Shown here: positions 7,201 to 16,341 of the stretch, piece by piece
How positions within the stretch are numbered: the stretch's first letter is position 1
Layout of the letters: each line of letters opens with the position of its first letter
Assembly (NCBI RefSeq): GCF_008802405.1
Contig: NZ_VZDO01000005.1
Location: forward strand, 186,001-250,000
Reading direction: 5' to 3'
Source of the DNA: Plantimonas leprariae
Lineage (GTDB): Bacteria; Pseudomonadota; Alphaproteobacteria; Rhizobiales; Rhizobiaceae
Length of the DNA: 64,000 nucleotides
The notes under the pieces: generated by a model
Told to the model about the DNA's origin: nothing
Seen by the model: the letters and a program-made list of their open reading frames with translations, nothing else
Databases searched by the model: none
Position numbers and translations under genes: made by a program

Positions 7201-8711
7201 ACCGCCGAGGCCGCGTGCCGGCCCGATAGCGCAGCCATCGGCACGCCCGCGCCCGGATGCGTCCCCCCTCCCGCCAGGAACAGCCCCTTGATACGGGTCT
7301 TCGCGCCCGGCCGGCGGAACGACGCCGCCCAGCCATGCGACGCCCGGCCGTAGAGCGCTCCGCTTGACCCCGGAAACATCGCCGCGAAATCGCCCGGCTC
7401 CGTCCGGACGCTCGCTTCGCGCCTGCCGGAAATCCTCAAGCCTGCCCGCGCCAGCCGTACCACCATCCGCGTCTCGCATGCTGCGATCTCCTCTTGGCTG
7501 AAGGGATGGGTGTCGGACCGGGCCGGCGCGTTGACGAGCAGGAAGAGGCTTTCCTCGCCCCGGACGGTGGCCGTGGCGCGCGCGTCGCGATCCTGCGCGC
7601 AGACGTAGACGGTCGGGTCCTCGGGCAGCCGGTTCCGGGCGAAGAGGTCGCGGAACTCGGCCGGATAGTCCTTCGAGAAGAAAACGTTGTGATGCGACAG
7701 TGGGAAGCCCTGCACGTCCCCCCGCATCGACCAGGTCAGCGCCGACAGCGACCGATGCCCGGGTGCGACGCCGGGTACGGCCCGGCTGACGTCGCTTCCC
7801 AGAAGCCCGGCGGCGAGGGCGGCCGGGTCGCCGTTGAATACCACCGCGTCGGCAGCGATCCTTTCGCCCGAGCCAAGCCGGACGCCCGTCGCCGTCCCGC
7901 GCGGCGCTTCGATGGCTGCGACCTCCGCGCCGTGGCGGAACTCGATCCCCCATTCGCGCCCGATCCGCTCCAGCGCTTCGGCGATCCGCGTCAGGCCGCC
8001 CTCCACCAGCCAGACGCCGCGCTGCTCGACATGGGCGATCAGCATCAGCGGGCCGGGCGCCAGATAGGGGGAGGAGCCGCAATAGGTGGCGTAGCGCCCG
8101 AAAAGCTGGCGAAGCCGCGGATCGCGGAAGTGACGCCCGACGACCTTCGCGAGCGCGTTGAACGGCTCGATGCGCGACAGCCGCGCGAGGCCGCCAAGGC
8201 CGACCGATCGCGTCAATGTCGCGATGTTGGGGGCGGGATGCTCGACGAAGCCCGCTTCGAGCGTTCCGAAGACTTCCGCCGTCAAGCGGCGGAAGGCGCG
8301 GTAGCCCTCCTCTTCGTTCGGGCCGGCGAGCGCCGCCACCGCCGCGGCCGAAGCGTCCTCGTCGGCGTGGAGGTCCATCACCGAACCGTCGTCCCAGAAG
8401 TGCCGGGCGAGAACGCTCGCGGGCGTCAGCCGCAGGTGCGCGTCGAGCCGAGCCCCTGCCGTCGCGAAGATCGCCTCGAAGACCCAGCGCATGGTGAGGA
8501 CGGTCGGGCCTGACTCGATCGCGTGCCCGGCGACGGCAACACGGCGCAGTTTGCCGCCCGACCGCGGCGCCTTTTCCAGAACCGTCACCTCGGCGCCGGC
8601 CACCGCCATGACGAGCGCCGCGACGAGGCCGCCGATGCCGGCGCCGACAACAACGACCCGGCGGCGCGCCTGCCGCCCACCCATCGGACGATTGTCGTTT
8701 TCTTTTGTCAT
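7107..8711 (-). CDS. crtD: Hydroxyneurosporene desaturase (CrtD)
   Basis: This phytoene-desaturase-family flavoprotein has VVVVGAGIGGLVAALVMA (FAD Rossmann motif) near the N-terminus and GLFLAGGGTHPGAGVPMA at the C-terminus. Pairing with crtC and the motif FNGDPAAL indicate CrtD (1-hydroxycarotenoid 3,4-desaturase) rather than CrtI. Started at ATG 8711 it has 534 residues. A second ATG at 8684 gives 525 residues and may be the true start, because a PpsR-type site ends only 7 bp before 8711. The 3' end overlaps crtC. Confidence 0.88.
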   Translation of the reverse strand: MTKENDNRPMGGRQARRRVVVVGAGIGGLVAALVMAVAGAEVTVLEKAPRSGGKLRRVAVAGHAIESGPTVLTMRWVFEAIFATAGARLDAHLRLTPASVLARHFWDDGSVMDLHADEDASAAAVAALAGPNEEEGYRAFRRLTAEVFGTLEAGFVEHPAPNIATLTRSVGLGGLARLSRIEPFNALAKVVGRHFRDPRLRQLFGRYATYCGSSPYLAPGPLMLIAHVEQRGVWLVEGGLTRIAEALERIGREWGIEFRHGAEVAAIEAPRGTATGVRLGSGERIAADAVVFNGDPAALAAGLLGSDVSRAVPGVAPGHRSLSALTWSMRGDVQGFPLSHHNVFFSKDYPAEFRDLFARNRLPEDPTVYVCAQDRDARATATVRGEESLFLLVNAPARSDTHPFSQEEIAACETRMVVRLARAGLRISGRREASVRTEPGDFAAMFPGSSGALYGRASHGWAASFRRPGAKTRIKGLFLAGGGTHPGAGVPMAALSGRHAASAVLTHLASTARSRPAAMPGGISMRSATTGGTR

Positions 8712-8717
8712 TTATTG

Positions 8718-8735
8718 TGTCAACTATCATTTACA
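8718..8735. promoter_or_regulatory. PpsR/CrtJ-type site between crtD and crtE
   Basis: TGTCAACTATCATTTACA fits TGT-N12-ACA exactly. It lies in the 63-bp AT-rich gap between the divergent crtD (8711) and crtE (8775) starts, so one operator could repress both carotenoid units. TTGACA is read on the (-) strand at 8723-8718. Confidence 0.65.
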
Positions 8736-8774
8736 TATGGTCGCGTCCATACGCCTTTGCCTCGGGAGGATCGG

Positions 8775-9656
8775 ATGGCTGGAGACGAGCTTTCGCAGAG
8801 GATCGAGAACGCGCTGCGTCGGGCGCTCGCCCGAGTGACGGGCGCCGCCGCGCCGCCGCGCCTCGCCGCGGCCTGCGAGGCCTCGGTCTTCCCGGCCGGC
8901 CAGCGGATCCGCCCGCGCCTCGCGCTTTCGGTGGCGCTCGCCTGCGGCGACGACCGGCCGCTGGTCGCCAATGCCGCCGCGGTCGCCGTGGAGCTTCTCC
9001 ATTGCGCTTCGCTCGTGCACGACGACATGCCCTGCTTCGACGACGCCGCGCTCCGCCGGGGGCGGCCCTCCGTCCACGCCGCGCATGGCGAGGCGCTGGC
9101 GCTGCTCGCCGGCGATGCGCTGATCGTGCTGGCCTTCGAGACGGTGGCGCTGGCGGCCGCCGCCGATCCGCTGCGCGCGGCGAGCCTGTCGCTGGTGATC
9201 GCGCGCGCCGTCGGCATGCCGAACGGAATCGTGGCGGGTCAGGGCTGGGAGAGCGAGCCGGACCCCGATCTCGGCCTCTACCAGCGCGCCAAGACGGGGG
9301 CGCTCTTCGCCGGGGCCGCGCAGGCGGGAGCCGTAGCTGCGGGTGCCGCGGCGGCGGATGCCTGGGGGCTCCTCGGCTACCGGCTCGGCGAGGCCTATCA
9401 GGTCGCCGACGATATCCGCGACGTGATGTGCAGCGAGCGGACGATCGGCAAGCCGGTCGGCCGCGACGAGGCCCTCGGCCGTCCGAACGCGGTTCGCGAA
9501 CTCGGGCTCCGGGGCGCGGCGCTGCGCCTGAAGTCGCTCGTCGAGGAAGCGACGGACGGCGTGCCGGTCTGCCCTGGCGCCGACGCCCTCAAGACGCAGA
9601 TCCGCCTGCAGGCGTCGCGCTTCCTGCCGGAGGACGCGACGCAATACGCGGCTTGA
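8775..9656 (+). CDS. crtE: Geranylgeranyl diphosphate synthase
   Basis: This 293-residue trans-prenyltransferase makes GGPP for carotenoids and for the bacteriochlorophyll tail. The first aspartate motif is LVHDDMPCFDDA and the second is YQVADDIRD. The start at ATG 8775 follows GGGAGGA (8764-8770). It is the first gene of the (+) superoperon crtE-crtF-bchCXYZ-pufQBALM. Confidence 0.93.
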   Translation: MAGDELSQRIENALRRALARVTGAAAPPRLAAACEASVFPAGQRIRPRLALSVALACGDDRPLVANAAAVAVELLHCASLVHDDMPCFDDAALRRGRPSVHAAHGEALALLAGDALIVLAFETVALAAAADPLRAASLSLVIARAVGMPNGIVAGQGWESEPDPDLGLYQRAKTGALFAGAAQAGAVAAGAAAADAWGLLGYRLGEAYQVADDIRDVMCSERTIGKPVGRDEALGRPNAVRELGLRGAALRLKSLVEEATDGVPVCPGADALKTQIRLQASRFLPEDATQYAA

Positions 9657-9696
9657 CGAGACTGGATGGACAACCCGGCTGTTCGAGGAGGTGCAG

Positions 9697-10899
9697 ATGC
9701 TGCCGACCTGGCTGGATCGCATGCGCGAGGGTCGCGTTCGCCGGATCGCCGATCCGGATTTCCGCCGCAGGGCGGCGAACTCGCCGCTGACGAAGGGCTA
9801 CGCCCGTCGCCAAGCGAAAGCGCTCTTCGACCTGTCCGCCGGTTTCGTCTATTCGCAGATTCTTTACGCCTCTGTCCGGTGCGGTCTCTTCGACATGCTG
9901 GCCGCGGGCCCGCTGGAACTTGCGGAGATCGCGCGGCGAACCGACCTGCCGGAGCCGGCGGCGGAGCGGCTGCTGAAAGGGGCCGCCGCGCTCGATCTCG
10001 TCGAGGCGCGCGGCCGGCGCCGCTACGCGCTCGGGAGCCTCGGGGCGGCGCTCGTCGACAATCCCGGCGCGAGGGCGATGATCCTGCACCACGACATGCT
10101 CTATCGCGATCTCGCCGACCCGATCGCGCTGCTGAGGGGCGAAACGCAGCCGGAACTCGGCCGCTACTGGACCTACGGGGAAGGCAAGGGCGAGGAGACC
10201 GGAACGGACGAGGAGGGGCATGAACCCTCGTCGCCGGACCGCGCGGGCTACACCGAGCTCATGGCTGCCTCGCAAGGGCTGGTCAACGCGGAGATCCTCG
10301 ACGCCTATACGTTCCGCGGCCACAAACGCCTGCTCGACGTCGGGGGTGGCGACGGCTCGTTCCTGATCGCGGTGGGCAAGCAGGCCCCGCACCTCGAACT
10401 CACGCTTTTCGACCTGCCGGCCGTCGCCGGGACGGCGCGCGCGAACATCGCGCGGGCGGGGCTGGCGGATCGCGGGGAGGTCGTCGTCGGCGATCTCTTC
10501 GCCGACGCGCTGCCGGCCGGCGCCGACGTCGTGACGCTGAACCGCGTGCTCCACGACCACGACGACGAAGAGGCGCTGGCGATCCTCGAAGCGGTGCGGC
10601 GCGCGATCGCGCCGGGCGGCACGTTGCTCGTGACGGAGCCGATGGCGGGAACGCCCGGCGCGCGGGAAAGCGGCGACGCCTATTTCGGCTTCTACCTCTT
10701 CGCCGTGGGACAGGGGCGGCCGCGAACGACGGGGGAGATCGGCCGGATGCTGCATCGGGCCGGTTTCGACGGCGTCGTACCGCTCGAGACCAACACTCCC
10801 GTGATCGCGCGAAGCCTCGCGGCGAGGGCAAGGCCGCAGCCTCTCAGGCGCGGGCCGGCGCCAGCTGGAAAGGGCGCGAGGGGCGTTCGGCCACTGTAA
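9697..10899 (+). CDS. crtF: Hydroxyneurosporene O-methyltransferase
   Basis: This 400-residue SAM-dependent O-methyltransferase has a dimerisation-type helical N-terminus (FVYSQILYASVRCGLFDML), the SAM motif LLDVGGGDGSF and the catalytic-region NRVLHDHDD. It methylates 1-hydroxy carotenoids to give methoxy end groups in the spirilloxanthin pathway. ATG 9697 is preferred because GAGGAG (9685-9690) is 6 bp upstream; GTG 9691 abuts that site. Confidence 0.92.
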   Translation: MLPTWLDRMREGRVRRIADPDFRRRAANSPLTKGYARRQAKALFDLSAGFVYSQILYASVRCGLFDMLAAGPLELAEIARRTDLPEPAAERLLKGAAALDLVEARGRRRYALGSLGAALVDNPGARAMILHHDMLYRDLADPIALLRGETQPELGRYWTYGEGKGEETGTDEEGHEPSSPDRAGYTELMAASQGLVNAEILDAYTFRGHKRLLDVGGGDGSFLIAVGKQAPHLELTLFDLPAVAGTARANIARAGLADRGEVVVGDLFADALPAGADVVTLNRVLHDHDDEEALAILEAVRRAIAPGGTLLVTEPMAGTPGARESGDAYFGFYLFAVGQGRPRTTGEIGRMLHRAGFDGVVPLETNTPVIARSLAARARPQPLRRGPAPAGKGARGVRPL

Positions 10900-10912
10900 A
10901 ATTTGTTTGACA
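10895..10912. promoter_or_regulatory. PpsR/CrtJ-type site 1 upstream of bchC
   Basis: TGTAAAATTTGTTTGACA fits TGT-N12-ACA exactly. It overlaps the crtF stop and the -35 hexamer of the bchC promoter. Confidence 0.75.
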
Positions 10913-10934
10913 ATTAATGTTGTAAATATAAAAT
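10907..10934 (+). promoter_or_regulatory. Sigma70-type promoter of bchCXYZ-puf
   Basis: TTGACA (10907-10912) and TAAAAT (10929-10934) are separated by 16 bp, close to consensus. The -35 lies in PpsR site 1 and the -10 in site 2, so bound repressor would cover the promoter. bchC starts 54 bp downstream. Confidence 0.7.
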
Positions 10935-10938
10935 TACA
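10921..10938. promoter_or_regulatory. PpsR/CrtJ-type site 2 upstream of bchC
   Basis: TGTAAATATAAAATTACA fits TGT-N12-ACA and is near-palindromic. It starts 8 bp after site 1 ends, the spacing reported for cooperative CrtJ binding at the Rhodobacter capsulatus bchC promoter. Confidence 0.75.
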
Positions 10939-10988
10939 CATCACATCCAAGCCGCGGGCCGTGCCGCCCCGGTGGGAGGGATCGGACG

Positions 10989-11936
10989 ATGAAAGCCAAG
11001 GCGATCCTCTTGGAAGAGCCGGGCCAAGCGCGATTGTCGGACCTCGTGCTCGGCGATCCGACGCCCGCCGATATCGTCGTCGACATGGAATGGAGCGGCA
11101 TCTCGACCGGGACCGAACGCCTGCTCTGGTCGGGAAAGATGCCGTCGTTTCCAGGCATGGGCTACCCGCTGGTGCCGGGCTACGAGTCGGTCGGCCGCGT
11201 CGTGGAAGCGGGGCCCCTGTCCGGCCGCAAGGTCGGCGAGCGCGTCTTCGTGCCGGGGGCGAACTGCTATCGGGACGCGCGCGGCCTGTTCGGCGGCGCC
11301 TCGTCGCGGGTCGTGATTCCCGGCGCGAAGGCGATGCCGGTGGACGGCGCGCTGGAGCGGCAGGCGGTTCTCCTCGCGCTGGCCGCGACCGCGCATCACG
11401 CGGTCTCGCCGGACACCCGCAAGGGGCCGGAACTCATCGTCGGGCACGGCGTCCTCGGTCGCCTCGTCGCCCGCCTCGTCGTGGCCGGGGGCGGACGCCC
11501 GACCGTCTGGGAGCGCGATCCCCGGCGGCGCACGGGCGCGGCCGGCTACGACGTGGTCGATCCGGATGCGGACGAGCGCCGCGACTACGCTCGTGTCTGC
11601 GACGCGAGCGGCGACCCGGACATCCTCGACGCCCTCGTTTCCCGCCTCGCGCGCGGCGGCGAGATCGTGCTCGCCGGCTTCTACAGCCGGCGCCTGTCCT
11701 TCGCCTTCCCGCCGGCCTTCATGCGCGAGGCCTCGATCCGCGTCGCCGCGGAATGGCGGCGCAACGACCTCGTCGCGGTGGCCGAGATGGCGGCGGACGG
11801 GCGGCTGTCGTTGGACGGTCTCGTCACGCACGAGGCGGCGCCGAGCGCCCATGCCGACGCCTATGCGACCGCCTTCGGCGATCCGGGCTGCCTGAAGATG
11901 GTGCTCGACTGGAGGCCGCTCGCATGGACGCACTGA
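10989..11936 (+). CDS. bchC: Bacteriochlorophyllide a dehydrogenase
   Basis: This 315-residue zinc-type medium-chain dehydrogenase oxidises the 3-hydroxyethyl group to acetyl in bacteriochlorophyllide a formation. The family features WSGISTGTERLLWSG, GYPLVPGYESVGRV and the short cofactor motif GHGVLG are visible. GGGAGGGAT sits upstream of ATG 10989. It overlaps bchX by 13 bp and is preceded by two PpsR sites and a promoter. Confidence 0.95.
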   Translation: MKAKAILLEEPGQARLSDLVLGDPTPADIVVDMEWSGISTGTERLLWSGKMPSFPGMGYPLVPGYESVGRVVEAGPLSGRKVGERVFVPGANCYRDARGLFGGASSRVVIPGAKAMPVDGALERQAVLLALAATAHHAVSPDTRKGPELIVGHGVLGRLVARLVVAGGGRPTVWERDPRRRTGAAGYDVVDPDADERRDYARVCDASGDPDILDALVSRLARGGEIVLAGFYSRRLSFAFPPAFMREASIRVAAEWRRNDLVAVAEMAADGRLSLDGLVTHEAAPSAHADAYATAFGDPGCLKMVLDWRPLAWTH

Positions 11937-12937
11937 CATCCGCTTCCGAGGGCGGCCTTCTGGCGCTGGTGGAAAGCGTCCGGGCGGAAGCCGCGATGGA
12001 ACCCGAACCGGTGGCGACCGGCGAGGCGAAGAAGGAGACGCAGATCATCGCCATCTACGGCAAGGGCGGGATCGGCAAGAGCTTCACGCTGGCCAATCTC
12101 AGCCACATGATGGCGGCGCGCGGCAAGCGCGTTCTCCTCATCGGCTGCGATCCGAAGTCCGACACGACCTCGCTGCTGTTCGGCGGGCGCGCCTGCCCGA
12201 CCATCATCGAGACCTCGGCGAAGAAGAAGGCCGCCGGCGAGGACGTGCGGATCGGCGACGTCTGCTTCAAGCGGGGCGGCGTCTTCGCCATGGAGCTCGG
12301 CGGCCCGGAGGTCGGCCGGGGCTGCGGCGGGCGCGGCATCATCCACGGCTTCGAGCTCCTGGAGAAGCTCGGCTTCCACGACTGGGGCTTCGACTACGTG
12401 CTGCTCGACTTCCTCGGCGACGTCGTGTGCGGCGGCTTCGGCCTGCCGATCGCGCGCGACATGTGCCAGAAGGTGATCGTGGTCGGCTCGAACGACCTTC
12501 AGTCGCTCTACGTCGCCAACAACGTCTGCTCGGCGGTCGACTACTTCCGCAAGCTCGGCGGCAATGTCGGCGTCGCCGGCATGGTGATCAACAAGGACGA
12601 CGGGACGGGCGAGGCGGCGGCCTTCGCGAAGGCCGTCGGCATCCCGGTCCTCGCGGCGATTCCCGCCGACGACGACATCCGCCGGAAAAGCGCGAACTAT
12701 CAGATCGTCGGCACGCCGGAAGGTCGCTGGGGACCGCTCTTCGACGAGCTCGCCCAGAACGTCGCCGCCTCCGGCCCGCGCCGCCCGGCCCCGTTGACGC
12801 AGGACGAGCTGCTGGCGCTGTTCTCCGCCGAGCAGACCGGCGGCTCGGTGGCGCTGGAACCCGCGACGGAGGCCGACATGCGCGGCGGCCGGGTCGTCGC
12901 GAAGCCGTCCCTCGAAGTCGTCTACGACGCGGTCTGA
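11924..12937 (+). CDS. bchX: Chlorophyllide reductase iron protein X
   Basis: This 337-residue NifH-like ATPase is the electron-donating subunit of chlorophyllide a oxidoreductase (BchXYZ), which reduces ring B. The P-loop is [14 protein letters not shown]. Cluster-ligand cysteines lie in the GRGCGGRG and DVVCGGFG segments. The start at ATG 11924 lies inside the end of bchC. The N-terminal 40 residues before the P-loop are typical of BchX and absent from BchL. Confidence 0.96.
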   Translation: MDALTSASEGGLLALVESVRAEAAMEPEPVATGEAKKETQIIAIYGKGGIGKSFTLANLSHMMAARGKRVLLIGCDPKSDTTSLLFGGRACPTIIETSAKKKAAGEDVRIGDVCFKRGGVFAMELGGPEVGRGCGGRGIIHGFELLEKLGFHDWGFDYVLLDFLGDVVCGGFGLPIARDMCQKVIVVGSNDLQSLYVANNVCSAVDYFRKLGGNVGVAGMVINKDDGTGEAAAFAKAVGIPVLAAIPADDDIRRKSANYQIVGTPEGRWGPLFDELAQNVAASGPRRPAPLTQDELLALFSAEQTGGSVALEPATEADMRGGRVVAKPSLEVVYDAV

Positions 12938-12942
12938 CGGCG

Positions 12943-14478
12943 ATGGACGGGCGGGCGGACATCGACTCGGGCACCGCAACGGAAGCCGTCCACGCTTCCG
13001 CCGCCGCCGAAAGCTCCGGCTGCCACGGCGGCAAGGCGGAACTTTCCCGCGCGGCGGAAGCCGCCGGCAACGGCGAACTCATGCGCAAGCTCCGCGCCGA
13101 CTATCCGCAGGGGCCGCACGATCAGCCGCAGTCGATGTGCCCGGCATTCGGATCTTTGCGCGTCGGCCTTCGCATGCGCCGCACGGCGACCGTCTTGTCG
13201 GGCTCCGCCTGCTGCGTCTACGGGCTGACCTTCACCTCGCACTTCTACGGCGCCAAGCGCACGGTCGGCTACGTGCCGTTCAACTCCGAGACGCTCGTCA
13301 CCGGCAAGCTCTACGAGGACATCCGCGAGGCGGTGCATACGCTCGCCGATCCCGCCCTCTACGACGCGGTGATCGTCACCAATCTCTGCGTGCCGACCGC
13401 CTCCGGCGTGCCTCTGAAGGCGCTGCCGAAGGCGATCAACGGCGTCAGGATCATCGGCATCGACGTGCCGGGCTTCGGCGTGCCGACGCATGCGGAGGCG
13501 AAGGACGTGCTCGCCGGCGCGATGCTGGCCTATGCGCGGGCGGAAGTCGCCGCCGGCCCGGTGGCCGCGCCCCGCGCGGGGCTCGCGGACCGCCCGACCG
13601 TGACGCTGCTCGGCGAGATGTTCCCGGCCGATCCCGTCGCCATCGGCCGGATGCTGGAGCCGATGGGCCTTGCCGCCGGGCCGGTCGTGCCGACGCGCGA
13701 ATGGCGCGAGCTTTATGCCGCGCTCGACTGCGCCGCGGTCGCCGCGATCCACCCGTTCTACAAGGCGAGCGTGCGCGAGTTCGAGGCGGCGGGCCGCACC
13801 GTCGTCGGCTCGGCGCCCGTCGGCGTCGAAGGCACGAGCGCTTGGCTCGACGCGGTCGGCGCTGCCTGCGGGATCGGCCGAGCGAAGGTCGACGCGGCCA
13901 AGGGGCCGGTCCTCGGCGCGACGCGCGAAGCGCTTGCGCGCGCGCCGATCACCGCCCGCATCACGCTCTCCGGCTACGAGGGCTCGGAACTGATCGTCGG
14001 CCGGCTCCTGAAGGAATCCGGCGCGGACCTTCGCTATGTCGGCACCGCCTGCCCGAAGACGCCGTGGAACGTCGCCGACGCCGAGTGGCTGCGGGCGCAC
14101 GGCGTCCATGTCGAGTTCCGCGCCTCGCTGGAAACCGACCTCGCGGCTTTCGACGAGTTCCGGCCGGAGGTGGCGGTCGGCACGACGCCGGTGGTGCAGC
14201 ACGCCAAGCAGCGCAGCGTTCCGGCGCTCTACTTCACCAACCTCATCTCGGCGCGGCCGCTGATGGGGCCGGCGGGCGCGGGTTCGCTCGCGGCGGTGGT
14301 GAACGCCGCGAGCGGCAACACCGCGCGCTTCGACGCCATGACCGCCTTCTTCGAGGGCGTCGGCAAGGAGCACCGCGCCGGTATCTGGCCGGACGCCGCG
14401 CGCCTGCCACCCGTCGAGGCGCCCGCCGCCCGGCCGCCCGTCGCCGCGAAGCCCTCCGTCCGGATGGAGGACTTCTAG
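12943..14478 (+). CDS. bchY: Chlorophyllide reductase subunit Y
   Basis: This 511-residue NifD/NifK-like subunit forms the catalytic heterotetramer with BchZ. Cluster cysteines are seen in QSMCPAFGS, SGSACCVYG and NLCVPTASG. An extra cysteine-containing N-terminal segment (SSGCHGG) precedes the core. It starts 5 bp after bchX and abuts bchZ directly. Length is normal. Confidence 0.96.
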   Translation: MDGRADIDSGTATEAVHASAAAESSGCHGGKAELSRAAEAAGNGELMRKLRADYPQGPHDQPQSMCPAFGSLRVGLRMRRTATVLSGSACCVYGLTFTSHFYGAKRTVGYVPFNSETLVTGKLYEDIREAVHTLADPALYDAVIVTNLCVPTASGVPLKALPKAINGVRIIGIDVPGFGVPTHAEAKDVLAGAMLAYARAEVAAGPVAAPRAGLADRPTVTLLGEMFPADPVAIGRMLEPMGLAAGPVVPTREWRELYAALDCAAVAAIHPFYKASVREFEAAGRTVVGSAPVGVEGTSAWLDAVGAACGIGRAKVDAAKGPVLGATREALARAPITARITLSGYEGSELIVGRLLKESGADLRYVGTACPKTPWNVADAEWLRAHGVHVEFRASLETDLAAFDEFRPEVAVGTTPVVQHAKQRSVPALYFTNLISARPLMGPAGAGSLAAVVNAASGNTARFDAMTAFFEGVGKEHRAGIWPDAARLPPVEAPAARPPVAAKPSVRMEDF

Positions 14479-15930
14479 ATGCTGGTCCTCGATCACGACA
14501 GGGCAGGGGGCTACTGGGGCTCGGTCTACGTCTTCACGGCGGTGAAGGGCCTGCAGGTCGTCATCGACGGCCCGGTCGGCTGCGAGAACCTGCCCGTGAC
14601 CTCGGTGCTCCACTACACCGACGCCCTGCCGCCGCACGAACTGCCGATCGTCGTCACCGGCCTCGCCGAGGAGGAACTCGGCCAGACCGGCACGGAAGGC
14701 ACGATGAAGCGGGCGCACGGCACCCTCGACCCCGCGAAGCCGAGCGTCGTGGTGACGGGTTCCATCGCCGAGATGATCGGCGGGGGCGTGACGCCGGAAG
14801 GCACCGGCATCATGCGCTTCCTGCCGCGCACCATCGACGAGGACCAGTGGCAGAGCGCCGACCGGGCGATGCTCTGGCTGTGGAAGGAGTTCGGGCCGAA
14901 AGGGAAGAAGCCTCGCAAGGCCGTGCCCCGGCCGGAAGGCGCACCCCCGCGCGTCAACATCGTCGGACCGATCTACGGCACGTTCAACATGCCCTCCGAC
15001 CTCGCCGAGATCCGCCGCCTGGTGGAAGGCATCGGCTGCGAGGTGAATTGCGTCTTCCCGCTCGGCCTCGACATCGCGGACGTGCCGAAGCTGGGTGAAG
15101 CCGACGTCAACGTCTGCCTCTACCGCGAGTTCGGCCGCAAGCTCTGCGAGGCGCTGGAGAAGCCCTACCTCCAGGCCCCGATCGGCCTCCATTCCACCAC
15201 CGCCTTCCTGGAGAAGCTCGGCGAGCTGACCGGCCTCGACCCCGAGCCCTTCATCGCGCGCGAGAAGATGACGACGGTGAAGCCGCTCTGGGATCTCTGG
15301 CGCTCGGTGACGCAGGACTTCTTCGCCACCGCCAGTTTCGGCGTGGTCGCCTCCGAGACCTATGCGCGCGGCATCCGGCATTTCCTCGAAGAGGACATGG
15401 GCTTCCCCTGCGCCTTCGCTTATCAGCGGCGGGCCGGGGAGAAGACCGACAACGCGGCGGTGCGCCAGGCGGTGCGCGCCAAGCAGCCGCTCGTCCTCTT
15501 CGGCTCGTTCAACGAACGGATGTACGCGGCCGAGGCCGGCGGGCGTGCCTCGTTCATCCCGGCCTCGTTCCCCGGCGCGATCGTGCGGCGGCACACCGGC
15601 ACGCCCTTCATGGGCTACGCGGGGGCGACCTACCTCGTGCAGGAGGTCTGCAACGCGCTGTTCGACGCGCTCTTCAGGATCCTGCCGCTCGGGCTCGAAC
15701 TCGATCAGGTCGAGGCCACGGTGGCGCGGCTCACGCAGGAACTGCCGTGGGACGCGGACGCGCTCCGCGCGATGGACGCGGCGATCGAGGCGGAGCCCGT
15801 GCTCGTGCGCATCTCGGCCGCCAAGCGCCTGCGCGACGGCGCGGAAGGCGCGGCGCGCCGGGCGGGCGAGAACAGGGTCGCGGCGGCGCGCGTCGCCGAG
15901 GCGCTGCGGGCTGGACGCGAATTCGCATGA
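14479..15930 (+). CDS. bchZ: Chlorophyllide reductase subunit Z
   Basis: This 483-residue partner of BchY carries the family N-terminus [20 protein letters not shown] and the cluster cysteine in GPVGCENLP. The C-terminal region contains the [13 protein letters not shown] segment. The start ATG 14479 follows the bchY stop with no gap. It is followed by pufQ, linking pigment synthesis to the puf genes as in Rhodobacter. Confidence 0.96.
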   Translation: MLVLDHDRAGGYWGSVYVFTAVKGLQVVIDGPVGCENLPVTSVLHYTDALPPHELPIVVTGLAEEELGQTGTEGTMKRAHGTLDPAKPSVVVTGSIAEMIGGGVTPEGTGIMRFLPRTIDEDQWQSADRAMLWLWKEFGPKGKKPRKAVPRPEGAPPRVNIVGPIYGTFNMPSDLAEIRRLVEGIGCEVNCVFPLGLDIADVPKLGEADVNVCLYREFGRKLCEALEKPYLQAPIGLHSTTAFLEKLGELTGLDPEPFIAREKMTTVKPLWDLWRSVTQDFFATASFGVVASETYARGIRHFLEEDMGFPCAFAYQRRAGEKTDNAAVRQAVRAKQPLVLFGSFNERMYAAEAGGRASFIPASFPGAIVRRHTGTPFMGYAGATYLVQEVCNALFDALFRILPLGLELDQVEATVARLTQELPWDADALRAMDAAIEAEPVLVRISAAKRLRDGAEGAARRAGENRVAAARVAEALRAGREFA

Positions 15931-15980
15931 GTCCTGAGCGCTCGGGAGAGCGCGGGGCGTGAATGACCGGGAGGCAGGCG

Positions 15981-16217
15981 ATGTCCACGATCGAGGTCGA
16001 CAGGCACACGGAGTACCGCCGCCGGCGGCGCGAGGAGGCGCGCGAATACTGGCTGATCTTCTGCCTCATCTACCCGCAACTCCTCGTCGTCGCGGTGGTC
16101 CGGCGGCTGCTCGCCCTGTTTCTCGGCCGGCCTCCGGCGCCGGGCGAGCCACGCCGTTCCGTCTTCACCGAGGCGAGGGTGGGGGCGGCGTCCTGCATCC
16201 CCTTCGCCTTCAAATGA
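15981..16217 (+). CDS. pufQ: PufQ-like protein
   Basis: This 78-residue protein has one transmembrane helix ([19 protein letters not shown]) after a basic N-terminus, and a C-terminal tail rich in Arg, Ala and Pro. Size, layout and position between bchZ and pufB match PufQ, which is required for bacteriochlorophyll formation and complex assembly in Rhodobacter. ATG 15981 is preferred over 15963 because GGGAGG (15969-15974) lies 6 bp upstream. The family is poorly conserved, so position carries much of the call. Confidence 0.75.
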   Translation: MSTIEVDRHTEYRRRRREEAREYWLIFCLIYPQLLVVAVVRRLLALFLGRPPAPGEPRRSVFTEARVGAASCIPFAFK

Positions 16218-16341
16218 GGTCGGCCCGTTTCCGGTCGCCCAATCGTCCGGAAAACGCCGCGGGCCTCCGGGAGCCGCGGCCTCGATGCCGCGCGATCGTC
16301 GCGCGGCCACCGGCCGCAAGGCCGAGGAAAGGAGGTTGATG

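Noticed and set aside
7107-8711. Assigning this gene as crtI (phytoene desaturase)
   Set aside because: Linkage to crtC and the FNGDPAAL segment favour CrtD; CrtI must be encoded elsewhere.
12922-15594. An 890-codon open frame on the (-) strand across bchY and bchZ
   Set aside because: It lies wholly antisense to two well-conserved genes and shows no recognisable domain.
16285-16341. Upstream start for pufB at 16285
   Set aside because: GGAGG at 16331-16335 fits ATG 16339/16342; the extra residues are basic and unlike any LH1 beta chain.
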